Positions 1 through 8,251 of a DNA stretch of 64,000 nucleotides are shown here, piece by piece; within the stretch, counting starts at the first letter, position 1, and the number at the start of each line of letters is the position of its first letter. The notes under the pieces were generated by a model. That model saw nothing but the letters and a program-made list of their open reading frames with translations, had not been told where the DNA came from and did no database searches. Source of the stretch: Maribacter arenosus (GTDB lineage: Bacteria > Bacteroidota > Bacteroidia > Flavobacteriales > Flavobacteriaceae); assembly GCF_014610845.1 (NCBI RefSeq), contig NZ_JABTCG010000001.1, positions 1,054,001 to 1,118,000 of the forward strand, read 5' to 3'. The position numbers were made by a program, and so were the translations under genes.

Positions 1-825
1 GAGGTTGTTTCATCAGGAATGAATTTTGAAATGGACAATGAAATTAATTCTGGCTGGACAACTTTCAAATACTCAAATAAATCTAGTGAAACACACTTTT
101 TTATTCTAGAAAAGTTACCTGATAGTGTTGGAATTGAAAGGTACCAAAAAGAATTCCTGGCGCCTTTCAAGAGAGCTTACGAATACTTTATAGATGGAGA
201 AATTGAAACTGGAAATAAACAGTTTGAAGATCTTCCAGCTTGGTCCTCTAAAATGGAAATATGCGGAGGTGTCGCACTAACCTCACCAAATAGGGAATCA
301 GAAACTACCTTGTTTTTGGAACCTGGAACTTATATTATGGAATGTTATGTAAGAATGCCAAACGGAATGCCTCATGTTTTTTATGGAATGCTTAAAGAGT
401 TTAAAGTTTCTGCTACTAGCAATGGAAACAAAGAACCAACTGCCGATGAAGAAATATCTATTTCTAGTGCCAATGGAATTGCCTTTAAAGACAGTTTGGT
501 TGAAGGAGACTATACATTTTCTGTTGATTTTAAAGACCAGAAAATATATGAACATATGCTAGGTCATGACATTAATTTAGTGAAATTAGAGAATGAAGCA
601 CAACTAGACTCTTTAAATAGCTGGGTTAATCTTTCTGACTATTCAGCTTTCAAGACACCAGTGCCAAAAGGCTTGACATTTCTAGGAGGCGTAGAGGATT
701 TGTTTGGAGATAAAAAAGGATATTTCAATGTTACGCTAACAAGAGGTCAGTATGTTTTAATCTCTGAAGTCCCAAATGCCATAGAGAGAAAAATGTTTAA
801 ACTATTTGAAGTCACATCAAATTAG
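1..825 (+). CDS. Partial hypothetical protein with two related beta-rich domains (5' end missing)
   Basis: The reading frame is open from the first base of the window, so the ATG at base 19 is probably internal and the gene starts upstream. I do not recognise the family with certainty. Two segments look like repeats of one domain: roughly residues 1-135 and 145-268 counted from that ATG. Each begins with an SSxxx(I/M)xFxxx core followed by an aromatic strand, and each closes with a PGTY/RGQY-like strand (residues about 101 and 245) typical of a cupredoxin- or Ig-like beta sandwich. The protein is probably exported, but the signal region lies outside the window. It is the first of a series of plus-strand genes separated by palindromic spacers. 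No catalytic motif is visible. Confidence 0.6.
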   Translation, partial: EVVSSGMNFEMDNEINSGWTTFKYSNKSSETHFFILEKLPDSVGIERYQKEFLAPFKRAYEYFIDGEIETGNKQFEDLPAWSSKMEICGGVALTSPNRESETTLFLEPGTYIMECYVRMPNGMPHVFYGMLKEFKVSATSNGNKEPTADEEISISSANGIAFKDSLVEGDYTFSVDFKDQKIYEHMLGHDINLVKLENEAQLDSLNSWVNLSDYSAFKTPVPKGLTFLGGVEDLFGDKKGYFNVTLTRGQYVLISEVPNAIERKMFKLFEVTSN

Positions 826-1192
826 AAGTTGAACTGTTCATGGTCGTAAAACAAATAAAAAACGTTTGCCAACATTGTATCCTATGAAAAGCCTTAGTCC
901 TTGCGGATTTTATACCTGCTTGCCGGCAGGCAGGTTCGGTTTGTATTTGCTAATTTAGTTGCTGAAACACCTGCCTGTGGCAGGCGGAAACCGGCCAGTG
1001 CGTCAACTCGCCCGCTGCGATGGCAGACGGTGTCCGCAAAATACGAGCCGAGACATTGTGTGTAATTTCCATCCAGATGTAACATTTATGTTTTTGAAAA
1101 GTCTTCATTTATAGGCATATAACTAAATGAATTAAAAAATTTGGAAGATTACTGATGCCAAATGCTTCCCGCAAAATAAATTAAGGTCAATT
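826..1192. repeat. Palindrome-rich spacer, attC-like
   Basis: This 367-base gap holds no convincing gene. It begins near 867 with TTTGCCAACATTG, ends near 1050 with ACATTGTGTGTAAT, and holds two GC-rich hairpins of the same family: CCTGCTTGCCGGCAGGCAGG at 914-933 and a CCTGCCTGTGGCAGGCGG core at 970-987. The GC-rich centre stands out against the AT-rich flanks. The arrangement resembles the long imperfect palindromes next to gene cassettes, but I could not align a full attC consensus. Confidence 0.45.
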
Positions 1193-1978
1193 ATGAAAAT
1201 TTTGAATTCAAAAGGAAAAAGAGAAATCATTCTATTCTCGGTAGTTGTAATAGCCTTGAGTTCAGTAATATGTTTTAGTTCTTATAAATTAGATGATCCA
1301 AATGTCTCAATATTAACTGTTTTCGTACCATCAACAATTGCACTGATTATTACTGCCATCACAAAAGGGAAGAAAGGTCTCTATGAGTTGTTCGTTAAAC
1401 AGACGGTGAAGAAAACAGGCTTAAAATGGCTTCTTATTTCACTGATTGGAATTCCTGTTCTAGCATCTTTAGCCGTGCTTACTTCCTTGGATTTCGATAT
1501 TTCCAGATTTGATTTGAGAACTACTCAATTGCTGCCACAGATTATTATTATTGTATTAATTGCAATAGGTGAAGAATATGGTTGGAGAGGGTTTTTACTT
1601 CCCAGATTGTTGGATACATTTAATCTGTTATATTCAAGTATAATACTTGGTTTGATTTGGGGATTCTGGCATTTTCCAGCATATCTGATTGGGACAGGGA
1701 TCCCTTTGCAAATGAATTTTATAGTGTTTCTATTATGGGTGATTTTAGGAACACTTTTTATAAGTTGGATTTATTACTATACCAAAAGTGTGCTGACATC
1801 CATACTCGCTCATATTAGTGCTAATGCCGCCTTTAATTATCTACTAATTTTGCCGGAATTTACTGGAAGTATGAATACATTCTGGTTGTTTATTCTATAC
1901 TTGTCGGTTCTGATGATGATGATCTTCTACATTAAGAGAAAAGATTTATTAAAAGGCGATAACAATAAATACTATTGA
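1193..1978 (+). CDS. CPBP-family intramembrane metalloprotease (CAAX-type)
   Basis: A 261-residue polytopic membrane protein. The CPBP (Abi) signature is clear: motif 1 EEYGWRG with the paired glutamates at residues 127-128, motif 2 FWHFP with His160, and motif 3 around the His in LAHISANAAFN near residue 207. These are the family's metal and catalytic residues. Members act as type II CAAX-like proteases in the inner membrane, and some protect against bacteriocins; the substrate here is unknown. About seven hydrophobic segments are visible. The gene stands alone between two palindromic spacers and has no obvious promoter of its own, as expected for a cassette-borne gene. Confidence 0.88.
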   Translation: MKILNSKGKREIILFSVVVIALSSVICFSSYKLDDPNVSILTVFVPSTIALIITAITKGKKGLYELFVKQTVKKTGLKWLLISLIGIPVLASLAVLTSLDFDISRFDLRTTQLLPQIIIIVLIAIGEEYGWRGFLLPRLLDTFNLLYSSIILGLIWGFWHFPAYLIGTGIPLQMNFIVFLLWVILGTLFISWIYYYTKSVLTSILAHISANAAFNYLLILPEFTGSMNTFWLFILYLSVLMMMIFYIKRKDLLKGDNNKYY

Positions 1979-2255
1979 GTCTAGCGTTTATTAAAAACCT
2001 TATGTAGAATGGTTAAAAAGGTTGAATTAAAAATACCGAAAATACCGTTTAAAATTAAAAACCTCAAACTTAGGATGGCTATAATTCAGCGCTACTTTAG
2101 AACTATCTTGAAATTTCCTACATTTAATAAAAATTAGAAATGGCTTAAATGGCCTACCGGGTAGGGCCTGCCAAAGGCAGGCAAGCTCGCCGAAATCATA
2201 GCCAAGCCCGTTGTTGCCAATAAAAAAATTAGATAACTATAAACCTAAGTAAAAC
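1979..2255. repeat. Palindrome-rich spacer, attC-like
   Basis: A 277-base gap without a gene. A perfect inverted repeat GCCTGCC-aaa-GGCAGGC lies at 2166-2182, the same GC-rich motif seen at 914-987. An adjoining palindrome, GGCCTACCGGGTAGGGCC, lies at about 2150-2168. The spacer ends in CCCGTTGTTGCCAAT (2208-2222), similar to the GCCAAC/GTTGGC ends of neighbouring spacers. Confidence 0.45.
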
Positions 2256-2624
2256 ATGAAAGAAAAAAGAGTTACTCATTTTGAAATACCATGTGAAAAT
2301 CCTGAGAAAACTATGAAGTTTTTCGAACAAGTCTTCAGTTGGAAATTTCAAAAATTTGGGAATGAAGATTACTGGTTCGCTATTACAGGCAATGAAGACC
2401 CTGGCATAAATGGTGCGATAATGAAAAAAAGAAAACCAGACCAACCAATAACAAATTCTATATCTGTGGAAAATATGGATGAAGCTTTAAAAAATATTGA
2501 AAAACACAAGGGACAGATAGTAGTTCCAAAGATGGCGATACCTACCTCAGGGTGGCTTGCTTTTTTTAAAGATCCGGATGGGAACATTCATGGGGTTTGG
2601 CAAGATGATCAAAAAGCGAAATAG
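2256..2624 (+). CDS. VOC (glyoxalase/bleomycin resistance-like) family protein
   Basis: A 122-residue protein made of one VOC domain. It opens with VTHFEIPCENPEKTMKFFEQ, the usual first beta strand and helix, and closes with AFFKDPDGNIHGVWQ, the usual last strand with the DPDGN turn. Related proteins are small metal-dependent lyases, dioxygenases or resistance proteins that act as dimers. The substrate cannot be read from sequence. The acidic metal ligand that often follows DPDGN is replaced by HGVWQ here, so metal binding may be altered. The gene is followed after 24 bases by the DUF4287 gene, so the two may sit on one cassette. Confidence 0.85.
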   Translation: MKEKRVTHFEIPCENPEKTMKFFEQVFSWKFQKFGNEDYWFAITGNEDPGINGAIMKKRKPDQPITNSISVENMDEALKNIEKHKGQIVVPKMAIPTSGWLAFFKDPDGNIHGVWQDDQKAK

Positions 2625-2648
2625 GTTTATTATTGAATAAATGAACAT

Positions 2649-3191
2649 ATGGATAAGGCACTGAAAACAATGATTGACAATATGCCTGAAAAAACAGGAA
2701 AGTCCTTAGAAGAATGGATTGAAATATTAAAAGATAAGACCTTTTCAAAACATTCGGATGCTGTCAAGTACTTGAAGAGTGAACATAAGGTTACACATGG
2801 TTATGCAAATACGATTGTTACGCTATCTAAAGAAAAAACTTCATCTGAAGATGAGTTGGTAACAGCGCAATATAACGGCAAAGAAGCACTATTTCCTATT
2901 TACAAAGAATTGATATCTTATGTGAAAACTTTGGGAAAAGATGTGACAATTACGCCCAAAAAAGGCAGTGTAAGTATAATTAGAAAAAGACAATTTGTAT
3001 TAATCAAGCCTGCAACCAAAACAAGGATTGATTTGGGATTGAAACTCAAAAATAAACCAACTACCGAAAGGTTAGGAAACTCTGGTCCTTTTGGCACCAT
3101 GTGTACTCACAGAGTCCAATTATCACATGTGAGTGACATTGACCCTGAACTGAAGGATTGGATTAAAGAAGCGTATGATAAATCAGAATAA
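2649..3191 (+). CDS. DUF4287/DUF5655 domain protein, copy 1
   Basis: A 180-residue soluble protein. Residues about 1-60 form the DUF4287 domain, with the typical KTGKSLEEWI segment and a helix ending in HGYANTIV. Residues about 75-178 form the DUF5655 domain, with a conserved core around KKGSVSIIRKRQFVLIKP and a tail of HRVQLSHVSDIDPELKDWIKEAY. The family has no established function; the second domain resembles small nucleic-acid-associated modules, but that is a guess. A diverged paralogue lies at 5138-5707 in the same gene run. Confidence 0.82.
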   Translation: MDKALKTMIDNMPEKTGKSLEEWIEILKDKTFSKHSDAVKYLKSEHKVTHGYANTIVTLSKEKTSSEDELVTAQYNGKEALFPIYKELISYVKTLGKDVTITPKKGSVSIIRKRQFVLIKPATKTRIDLGLKLKNKPTTERLGNSGPFGTMCTHRVQLSHVSDIDPELKDWIKEAYDKSE

Positions 3192-3196
3192 ACAGG

Positions 3197-3263
3197 CTAC
3201 AACACTGTATATGAAATCATAGCACCCTGTGGGATGCTACGCTTCATTACTAGACTGTTGGGC
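3197..3263. repeat. attC-like imperfect palindrome
   Basis: The spacer after the DUF4287 gene starts with CTACAAC (3197-3203) and ends with GTTGGGC (3257-3263), which fits the GTTRRRY integron core. Inner arms pair as ATGAA (3211-3215) with TTCAT (3243-3247) and TAGCA (3220-3224) with TGCTA (3235-3239). This is the best single attC-like candidate in the window. It is inferred by eye; no folding was run. Confidence 0.5.
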
Positions 3264-3296
3264 GTAATGTGAAGAAACACAGAAATAAACTGAAAA

Positions 3297-4114
3297 TTGA
3301 TTACAAAAATCCACATACCGAACTATCCGCTAAATCAATTTATTGACCATTTCTTCTATTATACAGGATTTAATCCCGAACATTCCGTTGACCGCTTTTT
3401 ACCAGACGGGGAAGTTCAACTGATCTTTGACCTGACCGACTACCCAAAGTATATTTATGATAACGAAACTTTAAAAGAAATACAATCTTGCCAAAATGTT
3501 TGGTTTTCGGGCTTTCGGACAGAACCCATAACCATTCCATCAGGTAAGGAAAGCGAAATGTTGATTGTTCAGTTTAAAAAGGGAAAGGCTTTTCCCTTTT
3601 TGAGCGAACCAATGCAAAATCTGACAAATTATGTAGTTGATGCGGAGTTGGTTTTAAAATCGGAAATACTGAACATCCGTGAGCGACTTTTAGAATCAAA
3701 AACAAATGAAAAAAATTTCAAATACTTGAAGAAAACCTATTGCAATGTTACTTAAACCAGTTACGGGAAAACCCATTTGTCGATTTTGCAATTTCTAAAA
3801 TCCTATCCTGCCCTAACCAAATCAGCATCAAGGAAATTTCCAAAAATGTTGGTTACTCACATAAACACGTTTGCAAAATATTCAAGGAAAACGTGGGCGT
3901 TACCCCAAAGACATTTTTAAAAATCATCCGTTTTCAAAAGGCAATTCAACAAATAGAGCAACAACGTTTCGTTGATTGGTCTGCAATCGCCTATGATTGT
4001 GGGTTTTATGACCAATCCCATTTCATAGCGGATTTTAAAGTTTTTTCAGGTTTCACCCCAACGGAATACCTAAACCAAAAAGGCGAATCCTTGAACTACG
4101 TTCCAATAAAGTAA
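3297..4114 (+). pseudogene. AraC-family transcriptional regulator, interrupted by a frameshift
   Basis: Two overlapping frames encode one AraC-type regulator. The first (3297-3755, TTG start) gives an N-terminal sensing domain like those in DUF6597-type AraC proteins. The second (3740-4114) gives the DNA-binding half: a first helix-turn-helix around SIKEISKNVGYSHKHVCKIFKEN and the AraC signature AYDCGFYDQSHFIADFKVFSGFTP. One extra A in the seven-A run at 3709-3715 would join the frames into continuous protein (KKFQILEENLLQCYLNQL). The gene is therefore either a real one-base-deletion pseudogene or a homopolymer sequencing error. The next genes (DUF1761 and onward) follow closely. Confidence 0.8.
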
Positions 4115-4185
4115 GTCGAGGTAAATTTTTTCCTATCAGTTGTTCATACTTTTAAGGACCTTTGCCTTAAATAAAACATTCAATT

Positions 4186-4593
4186 ATGGAAAATATGATA
4201 ATCAACCATTGGGCAGTTTTGGTATGTGCTATTTTTAATATGGTTTTGGGAGCAATTTGGTATTCCCCTGCACTCTTTTATAGCGCTTGGAAAAGAGAAA
4301 ACAATTTGACAGACGAACAACTCAAAAAATCAAATCCTGCAAAAATTTATGGCATTAGCTTTTTAATAGCTTTTCTTATGTCGTACAACCTTGCTTTCTT
4401 CTTGGGAGATGCAAATACCGATTGGCAATGGGGATTAACAGCAGGTTTTCTTGCAGGCTTCGGTTGGGCAGCTGCAATTTTTACGTCCATTGCATTATTT
4501 GAGCAAAAAAGTTGGAAATACATATTGATAAATGGCGGTTATATCATTGTCTATTTTTCTGTAATCGGTTTTGTTTTAGGTATTTGGAGATAA
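4186..4593 (+). CDS. DUF1761 family membrane protein
   Basis: A 135-residue inner-membrane protein with four predicted hydrophobic segments. The N-terminal stretch with GAIWYSPALFYSAW, followed by a TDEQL helix and a GFLAGFGWAAA segment, is the DUF1761 pattern. No biochemical role is established. It is followed 10 bases later by a secreted protein, so both probably share a transcript. Confidence 0.85.
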   Translation: MENMIINHWAVLVCAIFNMVLGAIWYSPALFYSAWKRENNLTDEQLKKSNPAKIYGISFLIAFLMSYNLAFFLGDANTDWQWGLTAGFLAGFGWAAAIFTSIALFEQKSWKYILINGGYIIVYFSVIGFVLGIWR

Positions 4594-4603
4594 TAAAGTA
4601 ATT

Positions 4604-5125
4604 ATGAAATATAAATTCATCATTTTTATGATTTTCGGATCAATACTGACCGCTAAAGGTCAAGAAACTATTCCCGAGTGGTTTATTACGGAGATAAAAG
4701 CTCAAGAAGGTACTTGGATTGCCGACAATTCAAAATACAGCGAGGACGGTATCGAAAGTTATGCTATAGAATGGACTTTAAGTCCTCTTAAAAATAGTCT
4801 ATACGGCAGACTTTATGGAATAAATGACAATGTAGAGATTGGTACATTTTGGACGTTCCATAAATATTTTGACACTTCAAAGAATAAAGTCGTTTTGATG
4901 CAGATTGGTTACAATGGAAGTTTGGGAATCGGCACTATTGAATATAAAAACAATAACGAAACGGTCTTAACCCAAACATTTACGGACCCAGAAGGAACGA
5001 GTCGTTTGGAAGGTCACAATATGATCTATCCAAATGATACCACCGAAATAGGTTCATCTTATTCAATTAATGAATCTGGTGGTTGGACACTAAAAAGAAC
5101 ATACACTTGGAAAAAATCACTTTAA
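4604..5125 (+). CDS. Secreted beta-barrel-like protein (DUF1579-like)
   Basis: A 173-residue protein with a Sec signal peptide (residues 1-19, ending in TAKGQ). The mature part is beta-rich and begins with a QEGTWIAD motif like the first strand of DUF1579/THAP4-type lipocalin-like barrels. It continues with an EWTLSPL...LYGRLYGI segment and a C-terminal SGGWTLKRTYTW strand. The ligand is unknown, and the family assignment is a resemblance only. It sits between DUF1761 and the second DUF4287 copy with short gaps (10 and 12 bases). Confidence 0.6.
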   Translation: MKYKFIIFMIFGSILTAKGQETIPEWFITEIKAQEGTWIADNSKYSEDGIESYAIEWTLSPLKNSLYGRLYGINDNVEIGTFWTFHKYFDTSKNKVVLMQIGYNGSLGIGTIEYKNNNETVLTQTFTDPEGTSRLEGHNMIYPNDTTEIGSSYSINESGGWTLKRTYTWKKSL

Positions 5126-5137
5126 AATTAAAATGGT

Positions 5138-5707
5138 ATGGCAAAGACATCTAAAGAAATAGAACAAGAGTTCATCAATGGACTAAAAACTGAAACGGGA
5201 AAAGACCTTAAATCTTGGTTGTCCAACATTACCAAAAGTGGCATCGAGAAACGAAATGACATCATAAAATGGTTGAAAACCGAACACAATTTTGGGCATA
5301 TGAACGCCAATCTTTTAATGGGTATTTATGCAAATGACGGAAAACCCGTTTATTCCAGCGAACAAAATCTTTTGGACAATCAATTTGAGAAATATCAGGA
5401 AATGCGTCCGCTTTTTGAGGAATTGCAAAATGCAATTCTAAAATGGGACAATTCCGCAGATTTCGTTACCAAGAAAACATACGTTTCCGTAACAAAAAAA
5501 AGGGAATTTGCAGCTATCAATATTAAAAAAGGAGAATTGCGTTTAGGAATGGATTTGGGAGATAGACCTTTTGACCAACTCGTACAAAAATCAAAATTGA
5601 CCGGACCAATGCCAAGAATTTCACATATGGTAATCATCCATGAAATATCAGACCTAACCAAACAAGTTTTCGACTTGCTTGAAACATCTAAAATCCGAGT
5701 TAACTAA
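5138..5707 (+). CDS. DUF4287/DUF5655 domain protein, copy 2
   Basis: A 189-residue paralogue of the protein at 2649-3191, with the same order: DUF4287 (residues about 5-60, KTETGKDLKSWL and HNFGHMNANLLMG) and then DUF5655 (about 80-188, KKTYVSVTKKREFAAINIKK and a C-terminal HMVIIHEISDL). The two copies are clearly diverged, so this is not a recent local duplication. The stop codon overlaps the start of the next gene by one base (TAATG), which suggests translational coupling. Confidence 0.82.
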   Translation: MAKTSKEIEQEFINGLKTETGKDLKSWLSNITKSGIEKRNDIIKWLKTEHNFGHMNANLLMGIYANDGKPVYSSEQNLLDNQFEKYQEMRPLFEELQNAILKWDNSADFVTKKTYVSVTKKREFAAINIKKGELRLGMDLGDRPFDQLVQKSKLTGPMPRISHMVIIHEISDLTKQVFDLLETSKIRVN

Positions 5708-6660
5708 TGAAATCGATATTAGCAACATTTTTCTTGGTCTTTCTTTTCCTTTCCTGCGAAGAAAAGAAAAATGAAACATCAGCAAAGCAAAAATATATCA
5801 TTGCCTACAATGTACTTGTAGATGGTGAAAACGACAATTACGATATTTTTACCGTAAATCCCGAAAATGGCAAAACCACCAATGTCTCGAACAACCCAGA
5901 TGTTGCTTGGACCTACTCAAGTGTTGGAAATAAAATTACTTACATAAGTGATAAGGACACGTGCAAAAGATGTGAATTTCTTTATCAAATGGACATAGAC
6001 GGTAAAAACGACCGAAAAATAACCGACTTTAGATTACGTGATAGTTGGATGGGTTTTCGGAAAAACGGAACTGAAATTATTGTAACACCGCACCAAAGTG
6101 TTGATTCAGTATTCTATATTATCGACTTGAATGGCAAAATGCTTAAAAAAGTAAATACAGGCTTGCCTTATGCAGTTGACCCAACCTTTTCTCCAGATGG
6201 AAAGAAAATCGCCTTTCGTGGTGCCCACAAAAAATCGAAACGTGAAGACGGCTTTGCTGACGAAATTTACACGATAAATGATGATGGTACAGACTTGACG
6301 AAACTTACCAACTATCCCAAATCCGACACAACTGCCCAATGGTACGCGTACAAAGCTGGACCACCACAATGGCACCCGACTGAAAACTTTATCAGCTATA
6401 CGAGTTTCCAAAACGGAAAATATAGTTTATATGCAATCACACCTGATGGAAAAAAACACTGGAAACTGACGGACAATGCACAGAGTGAAGTCTATCATAA
6501 TTGGTCGCCTAATGGGAAATTTCTTGTAATGGATTTGTCGGACACTTTGGAGACAAAATACCAAATTGGACTAATGAATTGGAAAACCAAAGAACTAAAA
6601 GTATTGACTGATACGATTTACAAATACCAACAATCACCAGTTTTCGTCATAGACAATTGA
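5707..6660 (+). CDS. TolB-like beta-propeller lipoprotein (PD40/WD40-like repeats)
   Basis: A 317-residue lipoprotein. The signal peptide ends in FLFLSC, with Cys17 as the likely lipidated residue. The remainder is a run of PD40-type blades with repeated patterns such as DIFTVNPENGK, YQMDIDGKNDRKIT, PTFSPDGKKIAFRG, IYTINDDGTDLTKLT and HNWSPNGKFLVMD. This is the repeat of TolB and of the C-terminal half of many periplasmic propeller proteins. It probably works as a protein-interaction or sensing module in the envelope. No peptidase domain is attached. It is coupled to the upstream DUF4287 gene. Confidence 0.8.
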   Translation: MKSILATFFLVFLFLSCEEKKNETSAKQKYIIAYNVLVDGENDNYDIFTVNPENGKTTNVSNNPDVAWTYSSVGNKITYISDKDTCKRCEFLYQMDIDGKNDRKITDFRLRDSWMGFRKNGTEIIVTPHQSVDSVFYIIDLNGKMLKKVNTGLPYAVDPTFSPDGKKIAFRGAHKKSKREDGFADEIYTINDDGTDLTKLTNYPKSDTTAQWYAYKAGPPQWHPTENFISYTSFQNGKYSLYAITPDGKKHWKLTDNAQSEVYHNWSPNGKFLVMDLSDTLETKYQIGLMNWKTKELKVLTDTIYKYQQSPVFVIDN

Positions 6661-7073
6661 AAATTACGGACGGAAAAAGCGCTATGCCCCACAATGTATA
6701 TAAAAAATAGCGCAAGTCATTGCTAACACAAAGGCTTGTGCATTTCTGGAAATTCGGCTTGTGTATTATCCGAAAAGTTTGCGTCTTTTACATGCAACTT
6801 TCCCTGCAAAATACCGTTAGAACTCCTTCAAATGAAGCTGACTTCTTGTCAAACTATCGATCGAAACCAATACCCAAAACATCTGTCAAAACCAAAACCC
6901 ATAGCACTGTCAGATTTTTAACCGATTATTAAGAAAATTTGCTATATTTCCTTAAAAATCAAGCCATCGTACCAGCTCGACCACGGCCATCGCAGATGTC
7001 GTGTTTAGTGGGGCGTTGGCAACAGGTTCGGACCAAATAAATTTTGTTTAACTAATTAAAACCAATCAAAACT
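6661..7073. repeat. Long palindromic spacer, attC-like
   Basis: A 413-base gap with no supported gene. It begins with GCGCTATG...CACAATGTATATAAAAAATAGCGC (about 6680-6712), whose ends GCGCTA/TAGCGC are complementary. It ends with GGGGCGTTGGCAACAGG (7010-7026), which contains both GTTGGC and its near-complement GCCAAC pattern. The ORFs at 6720-6932 have no family features and are not supported. Confidence 0.4.
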
Positions 7074-7613
7074 ATGAAAACACTATCCAAAATCACATTT
7101 TCAGTATTAGCAATAGTATTATTTGTGTCTTGTAATCAACAAAAAAAAGAGGTTGAAAATCAAGCCGAAACAAAACAAAAAGCATTTGAAGAAAAAATAA
7201 GCGCAACTAATGACGCTCTATTCGCTGCATGGAATACTGGCGATGCAGCCATCATGGAAGCAAACTTGACTCCGGATTTTATCAGAAAGCAAAATGGAGA
7301 GGAAAGCTCGAAAAACCGAGAGGAATACATCGGACTGATGAAAACTTTTAGAACTGCCATTCCTGATATGAAATTCACCTATGAGTTAATGGATGTAAAA
7401 GGCAATAAAACATTTAGTAAATGGACCGCTAAAGGCACCAATACAGGGATGTTCGGGGACCAACCTGCAACAGGTAAACCAAGTGTAACACATGGCTTTA
7501 CTATTTTAACCTATAATGACGAAGGGAAAGCAATTTCAGAAGAAGCTTATATGGATCAATTAAGTTATCTACAAGCCTGGGGTTATACTTTAACACCACC
7601 AACAATAGAGTAA
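7074..7613 (+). CDS. SnoaL-like (NTF2-fold) ester cyclase family lipoprotein
   Basis: A 179-residue lipoprotein. The signal peptide ends at LFVSCNQQ (Cys20). The mature domain shows the SnoaL/NTF2 cone pattern: AWNTGDAAIMEANLTPDFIRKQNG, then EEYIGLMKTFRTAIPDMKFTYE, a SKWTAKGTNTGMF strand and GKAISEEAYMDQLSYLQAWG at the C-terminus. That matches the ester cyclase (polyketide cyclase-like) subgroup. The substrate is unknown, and a lipid-anchored member probably acts in the periplasm. It is flanked by palindromic spacers on both sides. Confidence 0.8.
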   Translation: MKTLSKITFSVLAIVLFVSCNQQKKEVENQAETKQKAFEEKISATNDALFAAWNTGDAAIMEANLTPDFIRKQNGEESSKNREEYIGLMKTFRTAIPDMKFTYELMDVKGNKTFSKWTAKGTNTGMFGDQPATGKPSVTHGFTILTYNDEGKAISEEAYMDQLSYLQAWGYTLTPPTIE

Positions 7614-7632
7614 AAACAAGTTGCCAACCACC

Positions 7633-7739
7633 TATAAACGCAATAGCGGTTCGAGTTGGCACTCGAACCGCTATTTTGTTAAAAAAACGTATCTTTTAAT
7701 CCGAAAATCAGGTCATTGTAGTCCGCTACTGCGTTTATA
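7633..7739. repeat. Nested inverted repeats downstream of the SnoaL gene
   Basis: An inner hairpin has two perfect 14-base arms: AATAGCGGTTCGAG (7642-7655) and CTCGAACCGCTATT (7662-7675), loop TTGGCA, followed by TTGTT. An outer pair, TATAAACGCAATAGCGG (7633-7649) and CCGCTACTGCGTTTATA (7723-7739), matches at 16 of 17 positions and competes for the left arm. The inner hairpin could act as a terminator; the outer pair fits an attC-like site. Confidence 0.6.
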
Positions 7740-7762
7740 CGATACCGAAATGGACAATTAAA

Positions 7763-8251
7763 ATGACCTATCCATTCGTTCCAAAATCTAATAAGAAATT
7801 AAACTCTGGCGATTATTGGGTTACGAAGCTAATTAATAAATCTTACGCTGTTGGAGTTGTTATTGATGTTCCTCCTTCGGATTTAAAATTGACCCGGGAA
7901 ATCGTTATTGGACTTTTAAACTGGAATGGAAATAAGATTCCTAAGCTGGAGGATTTAACAAACTCTAAAATTTTGAAACAAGGGCATGCGCATATTAAAA
8001 CAATAAGTGAAAACTCAATTGGTATTATGGGACATATTGATTTCTCAAAAGCCAATATTGAACCTCAAATTTTGATTGGTTCATATGGAGCAAATAATCC
8101 AGAATGGAATTTAATGAGAGGCTACAAAATAGTCGGGGATTATAAAAAATTGGATAAGAAAAAATATAATATGGCTGGATTTTGGGGCTATGACTTACTA
8201 AACGAAATTGCCGAAAGTGACTTTGTGAGAAAAGGTAAGAACTGGTTATGA
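7763..8251 (+). CDS. Small soluble protein, possibly Imm26-like
   Basis: A 162-residue protein without signal peptide or membrane segment. The opening PFVPKSNKKLNSGDYWVTKL followed by a YAVGVVIDVPPS strand resembles immunity protein 26 and related small beta-rich domains, in which a GD-aromatic turn precedes a G-x-V strand. No toxin gene is adjacent. The middle carries GHAHIKTI and NSIGIMGHIDF. It fits the pattern of a solitary cassette gene between palindromic spacers. The function is not established. Confidence 0.55.
   Translation: MTYPFVPKSNKKLNSGDYWVTKLINKSYAVGVVIDVPPSDLKLTREIVIGLLNWNGNKIPKLEDLTNSKILKQGHAHIKTISENSIGIMGHIDFSKANIEPQILIGSYGANNPEWNLMRGYKIVGDYKKLDKKKYNMAGFWGYDLLNEIAESDFVRKGKNWL

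Noticed and set aside
894-1085. Minus-strand ORF of 63 codons in the first spacer
   Set aside because: It runs through the GC-rich palindromes, shows no domain, and its apparent composition follows from the inverted repeats.
6720-6932. Two overlapping plus-strand ORFs of 60-70 codons in the 413-base spacer
   Set aside because: No recognisable domain, no plausible ribosome-binding site, and composition like the noncoding flanks.
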